From Vibrio zhugei (lineage in GTDB: Bacteria > Pseudomonadota > Gammaproteobacteria > Enterobacterales > Vibrionaceae), in assembly GCF_003716875.1 (NCBI RefSeq), contig NZ_CP033078.1, positions 248,001-312,000 of the forward strand: a stretch of 64,000 nucleotides of DNA, in the 5' to 3' direction. The notes beneath the pieces are model-generated. The model worked only from the letters and a program-made list of their open reading frames with translations, was not told where the DNA came from and made no database searches. This document shows, in pieces, positions 51,577 to 64,000 of this stretch (position 1 is the first letter of the stretch; each line of letters begins with the position of its first letter). Made by a program: the position numbers and the translations under genes.

Positions 51577-53306
51577 TGAGCAATAATAACAATGTCGTCC
51601 AAACGGTTCTCGGTGAAGAATTAGGTCCGCTTTCAGACAATGAGCGCCTTAAAGGAGAAAGTGATTTCTTAAGAGGCACTATTGCTCAAGATTTGCAGGA
51701 TCCGATCACTGGCGGGTTTACCGCAGACAATTTCCAATTGATCCGCTTTCACGGTATGTATCAACAAGACGATCGTGATATTCGTGCTGAACGTAACAAG
51801 CAAAAGCTCGAACCATTGCATAATGTCATGCTGCGTGCGCGTATGCCTGGCGGTATTATTACGCCAGAGCAGTGGCTCGCGATTGATCGCTTTGCTGGAG
51901 AAAATACTCTGTATGGCAGTATTCGTTTAACGACGCGTCAAACCTTTCAGTTTCACGGTGTGTTAAAACCGCATATTAAGTCGATGCACCAAATGCTCAA
52001 TAAAATTGGTATTGACTCGATTGCCACGGCTGGTGATGTGAACCGCAATGTTCTGTGTACGGCAAATCCGATGCAGTCTGAGCTTCATCAAGAGGCTTAC
52101 GAGTGGGCCAAAAAAATCAGTGAACACTTGCTTCCTAAGACTCATGCCTATGCGGAGATTTGGCTTGATGGGGAGAAAGTAGAGGAAACGGACAAAGAGC
52201 CGATTCTAGGCTCAAACTATTTACCACGAAAATTTAAAACAACGGTTGTTATCCCACCTCACAATGATGTGGATGTGCACGCCAACGACTTAAATTTTGT
52301 CGCGATTGCCGATAACGGCAAGCTGGTGGGATTTAATGTGTTAGTGGGCGGTGGCTTAGCAATGACTCATGGTGATACTTCGACATACCCACGTCGTGCC
52401 GATGAGTTTGGCTTTATTGCCTTGGAGGATACGCTCGCGATTGCTGAAGCGGTGGTGTCGACACAACGAGATTGGGGGAATCGTTCCAATCGTAAAAATG
52501 CCAAAACGAAATATACGTTAGATCGAGTAGGCATCGATGTGTTCAAACAAGAAGTTGAGCGTCGCGCTGGCGTCAATTTCCAAGATGTGCGTCCTTATAC
52601 GTTTACCGAAAGAGGGGACCGCATTGGTTGGTCGAAAGGAATTGACGGGCTTCATCACCTCGCGTTGTTTATCGAGAATGGTCGCTTGCTAGATTATCCC
52701 GACAAAGCGTTGAAAACGGGCATGGCCGAAATTGCCAAGATTCATACCGGTGATTTTCGTATGACGGCCAACCAAAACTTGATCATTGCACGTGTGACAG
52801 AAGAGCAGAAAGCGCAGATTGATCATCTTGCTCGTCAGTACGGATTAATTAATGATGACGTTTCTCAACAACGTAAAGACTCAATGGCCTGCGTCTCTTT
52901 ACCTACTTGCCCTTTAGCCATGGCTGAAGCGGAACGATTTTTACCGACGTTTGTCACGGAAGTGGAAGCATTACTTGATAAGCATAAGGTGCCGAAATCT
53001 GACACCATTATCTTGAGGGTTACAGGATGCCCGAATGGATGCGCACGTGCGATGCTTGCTGAAGTCGGTTTAGTTGGTAAAGCGCCGGGGCGTTATAACT
53101 TACATATCGGTGGTAATCGAGAGGGAACGCGCATACCGAAAATGTATCGGGAGAATATCAGTGTTGATGAAATCCTTGCTGAGTTAGATCAGTTGATCGC
53201 ACGTTGGGTGAGTGAACGTGAAACGGATGAAGGCTTCGGTGATTTCATGATCCGCTCAAATGTGATTCAAGAAGTGGTGGTTTCGAAGAGGGATTTTCAT
53301 GCTTGA
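51576..53306 (+). CDS. cysI: sulfite reductase hemoprotein beta-component
   Basis: CysI reduces sulfite to sulfide with six electrons at a sirohaem bridged to a [4Fe-4S] cluster. The 576-residue protein has the substrate/sirohaem-binding [16 protein letters not shown] and [13 protein letters not shown], and the four cluster cysteines in [19 protein letters not shown] and [11 protein letters not shown]. It overlaps cysJ by one base and cysH by eight. Confidence 0.97.
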   Translation: MSNNNNVVQTVLGEELGPLSDNERLKGESDFLRGTIAQDLQDPITGGFTADNFQLIRFHGMYQQDDRDIRAERNKQKLEPLHNVMLRARMPGGIITPEQWLAIDRFAGENTLYGSIRLTTRQTFQFHGVLKPHIKSMHQMLNKIGIDSIATAGDVNRNVLCTANPMQSELHQEAYEWAKKISEHLLPKTHAYAEIWLDGEKVEETDKEPILGSNYLPRKFKTTVVIPPHNDVDVHANDLNFVAIADNGKLVGFNVLVGGGLAMTHGDTSTYPRRADEFGFIALEDTLAIAEAVVSTQRDWGNRSNRKNAKTKYTLDRVGIDVFKQEVERRAGVNFQDVRPYTFTERGDRIGWSKGIDGLHHLALFIENGRLLDYPDKALKTGMAEIAKIHTGDFRMTANQNLIIARVTEEQKAQIDHLARQYGLINDDVSQQRKDSMACVSLPTCPLAMAEAERFLPTFVTEVEALLDKHKVPKSDTIILRVTGCPNGCARAMLAEVGLVGKAPGRYNLHIGGNREGTRIPKMYRENISVDEILAELDQLIARWVSERETDEGFGDFMIRSNVIQEVVVSKRDFHA

Positions 53307-54054
53307 GCGTAATTTTACAGTGGCAGACTTGAATGACATGCTTTCACTCTCGAAGGCTCAGCAAAGTTTACACCTTGCTGAAATCAATACGGCACTTGAG
53401 TCTCTGTCTGCTCAACAGCGTATAGCGTGGGCCTTAGAGCATTTGCCTGATACGCATGCTTTGACATCGAGTTTTGGTATCCAAGCAGCAGTCATGCTTC
53501 ATCTAGTGGTGACAGAAAGGGCTGAGACTCCCATCATTTTAACGGATACGGGGTATCTCTTTCCAGAAACGTACCGCTTTATTGATGAGCTGACTGACAA
53601 GCTAGATTTGAATCTACATATATATAGAGGAAAACTGTCACCAGCTTGGCAAGAGGCTCGTTATGGCAAATTATGGGAACAAGGCATCGAGGGTCTAGAA
53701 AAGTACAACCGCATAAATAAAGTCGAGCCCATGCACCAAGCTTTGGAAGATCTTCAGGTGGGCACGTGGTTTTCCGGTTTGCGCCGTGAGCAATCTCAGT
53801 CGCGTTCCGGATTACCGATCCTCGCGATTCAGAATGGCGTGTTCAAATTCCTTCCGATTGTGGATTGGAGCAATAAAGATGTTCACTACTATTTAAAAGA
53901 GCACGGTCTGAATTATCATCCTTTATGGGAGGAAGGTTACTTATCTGTCGGGGATACTCACACGACTCAAAAATGGCAACCGGGAATGTTAGAAGAGGAA
54001 ACTCGATTCTTTGGGCTGAAACGTGAATGTGGTCTCCATGACGATGTTGAGTAA
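53299..54054 (+). CDS. cysH: phosphoadenosine phosphosulfate reductase
   Basis: CysH reduces PAPS to sulfite using thioredoxin. The 251-residue protein has the PP-loop-type [46 protein letters not shown] and the C-terminal catalytic ECGLH cysteine. It lacks the two CC pairs of APS reductases, so it is the PAPS type. It completes cysJIH and is followed by a strong terminator. Confidence 0.97.
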   Translation: MLERNFTVADLNDMLSLSKAQQSLHLAEINTALESLSAQQRIAWALEHLPDTHALTSSFGIQAAVMLHLVVTERAETPIILTDTGYLFPETYRFIDELTDKLDLNLHIYRGKLSPAWQEARYGKLWEQGIEGLEKYNRINKVEPMHQALEDLQVGTWFSGLRREQSQSRSGLPILAIQNGVFKFLPIVDWSNKDVHYYLKEHGLNYHPLWEEGYLSVGDTHTTQKWQPGMLEEETRFFGLKRECGLHDDVE

Positions 54055-54083
54055 TCGCTAATAGAGATTGGCCTTTGATAACA

Positions 54084-54114
54084 ATAAAAAGCTGTCGTAA
54101 GACAGCTTTTTTTA
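54084..54114 (+). terminator. intrinsic terminator of cysJIH
   Basis: AAAAAGCTGTC/GACAGCTTTTT with a GTAA loop and a T run. Confidence 0.92.
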
Positions 54115-54153
54115 TTCGACGGTAGATAAAAAGCGGAGTTGATGGGATAACTC

Positions 54154-54162
54154 TGTGGATAA
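54154..54162 (-). promoter_or_regulatory. DnaA box (perfect) upstream of rrn
   Basis: TGTGGATAA is an exact reverse-complement DnaA box, about 95 bases upstream of the first rrn -35. A one-mismatch box (TATGGATAA) lies at 54186-54194. Confidence 0.6.
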
Positions 54163-54257
54163 CCTGTTCCCTTCCTCTGTTTAAATATGGATAAATACGC
54201 CTTTGAGCGAAAATGAAGCGCTTAAGCATCGTTTTTGCAATTTTCTGCAAAAAGGCC

Positions 54258-54285
54258 TTGCGGTCGTGATGAAGATCTCTATAAT
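54258..54285 (+). promoter_or_regulatory. rRNA promoter P1
   Basis: TTGCGG (54258-54263), a 16-bp spacer and a perfect TATAAT (54280-54285), followed by GCACATCC. The form resembles E. coli rrn P1 promoters. Confidence 0.75.
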
Positions 54286-54371
54286 GCACATCCATCGACA
54301 GGGCAGGCGCCAACAAGCGTTCAACGAAAGTTAGCCAAGTCGATAGGCTAAAAAAAGAGTTAAAAAAGTGT

Positions 54372-54399
54372 TTGACACGAACTTTAAAATCTATAGAAT
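54372..54399 (+). promoter_or_regulatory. rRNA promoter P2
   Basis: TTGACA (54372-54377), a 16-bp spacer and TAGAAT (54394-54399), followed by a GC-rich discriminator (AGCCGCC). Confidence 0.8.
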
Positions 54400-54440
54400 A
54401 GCCGCCTCTTTCGCAGTAACGTCTGTTACTCTGGAAGATA

Positions 54441-54451
54441 GCTCTTTAACA
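54441..54451 (+). promoter_or_regulatory. boxA antitermination element, leader of rrn 1
   Basis: GCTCTTTAACA matches the rRNA boxA consensus bound by NusB-S10. The same sequence recurs at 56493, 60040 and 62177. Confidence 0.85.
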
Positions 54452-54691
54452 ATTTAAACCTATCAATCTGTGTGGGCACTCGTTGATGATAATCAATAGC
54501 TTCTTAGGAAGCACAATTGGTTTCAATGAGCTGAGTGACCAATCGAGATTAACCTTGTTAATCTTGGCACAGTCAATTCATTATCATTCTCTTCTTATTT
54601 ATAAGGGATGATGATAATAGCTTTAAAATTACGTATTTACTTCGGTAAATAACAGTTTTGAAGTCAGTATTCATTGAGCCACAAAAAACTT

Positions 54692-56235
<1,544 letters not shown>

Positions 56236-56341
56236 ATACGAATGATTATTGCGATGAGTGTTCACACAGATTGATACGGTTTAGTTATAGAGAGCACCGC
56301 GTTAACTCCTCTGCCCTCCTTTGATGGCGAGAAACTATTGT

Positions 56342-56417
56342 GTCCCGTTCGTCTAGAGGCCTAGGACACCGCCCTTTCACGGCGGTAACAGGGGTTCGAC
56401 TCCCCTACGGGATACCA
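56342..56417 (+). tRNA. tRNA-Glu(TTC) in the 16S-23S spacer
   Basis: 76 nt with encoded CCA and anticodon loop CTTTCAC (TTC). The acceptor stem GTCCCGT/ACGGGAT has a G1-U72 wobble pair where E. coli tRNA-Glu has G-C. Confidence 0.96.
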
Positions 56418-56769
56418 TCTTTAAGTGCATCAGTTTGTGCTCTTAAAAATGGTGTTTTCATTTGCTAGTAATTAGTAAAGAAAAGACACATTGCTCTTTA
56501 ACAATTTGGAAAGCTGACAAAATACTCTTTTAGAAGAGTATTTGTAAAAGTTCTCAATTATTTCATCTAGTGTTCTAGACGAAATAAACAAAAACACATT
56601 CAAGTGTTCTTGGATTCACTGCTTTGCAGTGAATATTCAAAATTGAGTCCGGCAATATCGAGTCTGCAACATGTCCTTTTTGTCTTCACTTTTCAAAGTG
56701 AAAGCAAAGAGTTATGCAGACAAACCTTGGTGATTTGATTCATCAGTCCAAAACTTTTTTGGGTTGTAT
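56418..56769 (+). other. 16S-23S spacer of rrn 1, right part
   Basis: No gene. It holds a second boxA (GCTCTTTAACA at 56493-56503), a hairpin (ATACTCTTTTAGAAGAGTAT region, 56522-56541) and the left arm of the 23S processing stem (CCAAAACTTTTTTGGGTTGTAT region, 56748-56769), which pairs with bases just after the 23S end (about 59659-59682). Nearly the same sequence recurs in rrn 2. Confidence 0.75.
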
Positions 56770-59658
<2,889 letters not shown>

Positions 59659-59787
59659 TACAACACCAAAAAGGTTTTGTAACGGACTCAAATGAGTACT
59701 TGAGTGTGTGAGAACGGCTTTGTAGAAGTCATAAAAACAGCTTTCCAGATTGCATGAGTATCGCGTAAGCGGTAGTCATAAAGAATT

Positions 59788-59907
59788 TGCTTGGCGACCA
59801 TAGCATTTTGGCCCCACCTGATCCCATGCCGAACTCAGAAGTGAAACGAAATAGCGCCGATGGTAGTGTGGGGTTTCCCCATGTGAGAGTAGGTCATCGC
59901 CAAGCTT
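59788..59907 (+). rRNA. rrf: 5S ribosomal RNA, operon 1
   Basis: 120 nt, beginning TGCTTGGCGACCATAGC with the complementary CCAAGC end. It contains CCGAACTCAGAAGTGAAAC and GATGGTAGTGTGGGG. No classical T-tract terminator follows before the next rrn promoter. Confidence 0.96.
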
Positions 59908-59974
59908 TAATCTCGCTTGCTTGATGAAGAATTAAGCAAGTCACCATAAAGTTTTAAATGTTTAGAATTTTATG

Positions 59975-60002
59975 TTGACTTTCAAAGTGTAACGCGTATT
60001 AT
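59975..60002 (+). promoter_or_regulatory. promoter of rrn operon 2
   Basis: TTGACT (59975-59980), a 16-bp spacer and TATTAT (59997-60002), then ACGCACC. It resembles the E. coli rrnB P2 form. An A/T-rich segment (59948-59972) could act as an UP element. Confidence 0.8.
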
Positions 60003-60039
60003 ACGCACCTCGCTTGAGTACTTCGGTACAGAAAGCCAC

Positions 60040-60050
60040 GCTCTTTAACA
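60040..60050 (+). promoter_or_regulatory. boxA antitermination element, leader of rrn 2
   Basis: GCTCTTTAACA, identical to the leader boxA of operon 1. Confidence 0.85.
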
Positions 60051-60315
60051 ATTTAAACCTATCAATCTGTGTGGGCACTCGTTGATGATAATCAATAGCT
60101 TCTTAGGAAGCACAATTGGTTTCAATGAACTGAGTGACCAAAGCTATTAAGAAACAGCCTTGAGCGGTTTTGATTTTACTTTTTCAAGAGTAGAAATAAT
60201 AGCGGCACAGTCAATTCATTACTATTCTGTTGGAATAGTAATAGCTTTAAAATTACGTTCATCTTCGGATGAATTTTAGTTTTGAAGTCAGTATTCATTG
60301 AGCCACAAAAAACTT

Positions 60316-61859
<1,544 letters not shown>

Positions 61860-61928
61860 ATACGAATGATTATTGCGATGAGTGTTCACACAGATTGATA
61901 TGGTTTAGAACGTTAAGAGCACCTTAGT

Positions 61929-62005
61929 GGGTCTGTAGCTCAGCTGGTTAGAGCGCTCGCCTGATAAGCGGGAGGTCGGTGGTTCAAGTCCACTCAGACC
62001 CACCA
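61929..62005 (+). tRNA. tRNA-Ile(GAT) in the 16S-23S spacer
   Basis: 77 nt with encoded CCA, acceptor stem GGGTCTG/CAGACCC and anticodon loop CTGATAA (GAT). Confidence 0.97.
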
Positions 62006-62038
62006 ATTTCTGCATCATGCGTAGAAATTGACCAAGAT

Positions 62039-62114
62039 GGGGCTATAGCTCAGATGGGAGAGCGCCTGCCTTGCACGCAGGAGGTCTGCGGTTCGATCCC
62101 GCATAGCTCCACCA
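62039..62114 (+). tRNA. tRNA-Ala(TGC) in the 16S-23S spacer
   Basis: 76 nt with encoded CCA, acceptor stem GGGGCTA/TAGCTCC and anticodon loop CTTGCAC (TGC). The Ile-Ala pair is the common spacer type. Confidence 0.97.
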
Positions 62115-62454
62115 TCTTTAAGCATATTGCTGTGCAGTGTTCTTAAACATGGTGTCTTTGTAAAAAGATACACATTGCTCTTTAACAATTTGGAAAGCTG
62201 ACAAAATACTCTTTTAGAAGAGTATTTGTAAAAGTTCTCAATTTATTTCTTCTAGTTACCTAGACGAAGTAAACAAAAACACATTCAAGTGTTCTTGGAT
62301 TCACTGTTTTTCAGTGAAGATTCAAAATTGAGTCCGGCAATATCGAGTCTGCAACATGTCCTTTTTGTCTTCACTTTTCAAAGTGAAAGCAAAGAGTTAT
62401 GCAGACAAACCTTGGTGATTTGATTCATCAATCCAAAACTTTTTTGGGTTGTAT
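62115..62454 (+). other. 16S-23S spacer of rrn 2, right part
   Basis: No gene. boxA at 62177-62187, then the same hairpin and 23S processing arm as in rrn 1, with a few base changes. Confidence 0.75.

Positions 62455-64000
<1,546 letters not shown>

Overview
The window is chromosomal DNA of a gammaproteobacterium that is almost certainly a member of the Vibrionaceae. The protein sequences, the 16S sequence and the gene order (rpoBC-rsd-nudC-hemE; gpmM; rsgA-psd; orn; Gly tRNAs; queG; tsaE-amiB-mutL-miaA-hfq-hflX-hflKC; fkpA/slyX; yheO-tusDCB-rpsL-rpsG-fusA-tuf; rpsF-priB-rpsR-rplI-dnaB; pgi; zur; dusA-pspG; cysJIH; rrn) fit that family. I cannot name the species. Nearly everything is core housekeeping DNA. 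The only mobile element seen is one intact ISL3-type insertion sequence.

Layout. 1-6.1 kb: the 3' part of rpoB and all of rpoC. 6.2-10.5 kb: rsd (-), nudC, hemE, a TetR-type regulator and a DHH phosphoesterase. 10.5-15.8 kb: minus-strand envC, gpmM, psd and rsgA. 16-17.8 kb: orn, then ten tRNA genes (six Gly-GCC, four initiator Met) built from a 227-bp tandem unit. 17.8-18.7 kb: a gene-free stretch with two perfect and several near-perfect DnaA boxes, in the position that datA occupies in E. coli. 18.7-29.2 kb: queG (-), then tsaE-amiB-mutL-miaA and hfq-hflX-hflK-hflC. 29.3-34.7 kb: slyX and a WD40 lipoprotein gene (-), fkpA, an ISL3 element inserted in the fkpA terminator, and yheO-tusD-tusC-tusB. 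34.8-39.3 kb: the str operon (rpsL, rpsG, fusA, tuf). 39.5-41 kb: rpsF-priB-rpsR-rplI. 41-54 kb: a DUF481 porin-like gene (-), dnaB, yjbQ (-), pgi, cheX and zur (-), dusA, pspG, an outer-membrane barrel gene, a small unknown gene and cysJIH. 54-64 kb: two rRNA operons head to tail, the first with tRNA-Glu and the second with tRNA-Ile and tRNA-Ala in the 16S-23S spacer. The second 23S gene runs off the end of the window.

How it works together. Most genes serve transcription (RpoB/C and the sigma-70 antagonist Rsd), translation (S12, S7, EF-G, EF-Tu, S6, S18, L9, RsgA, HflX, rRNA, tRNA) and tRNA modification (QueG, TsaE, MiaA, TusBCD, DusA). EnvC and AmiB form a cell-division murein-hydrolase pair. 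CysJIH performs PAPS and sulfite reduction. DnaB, PriB, MutL and the DnaA-box clusters concern replication and repair.

Most interesting items: the datA-like DnaA-box region; alternative RNA hairpins between rpoB and rpoC, one of which would hide the rpoC ribosome-binding site; the amplified Gly/fMet tRNA array; the IS placed exactly in the T-tract of the fkpA terminator with an 8-bp target duplication; and a DnaA box upstream of the first rRNA promoter. I did not find a clearly new multi-gene system such as a defence, toxin or biosynthetic island.
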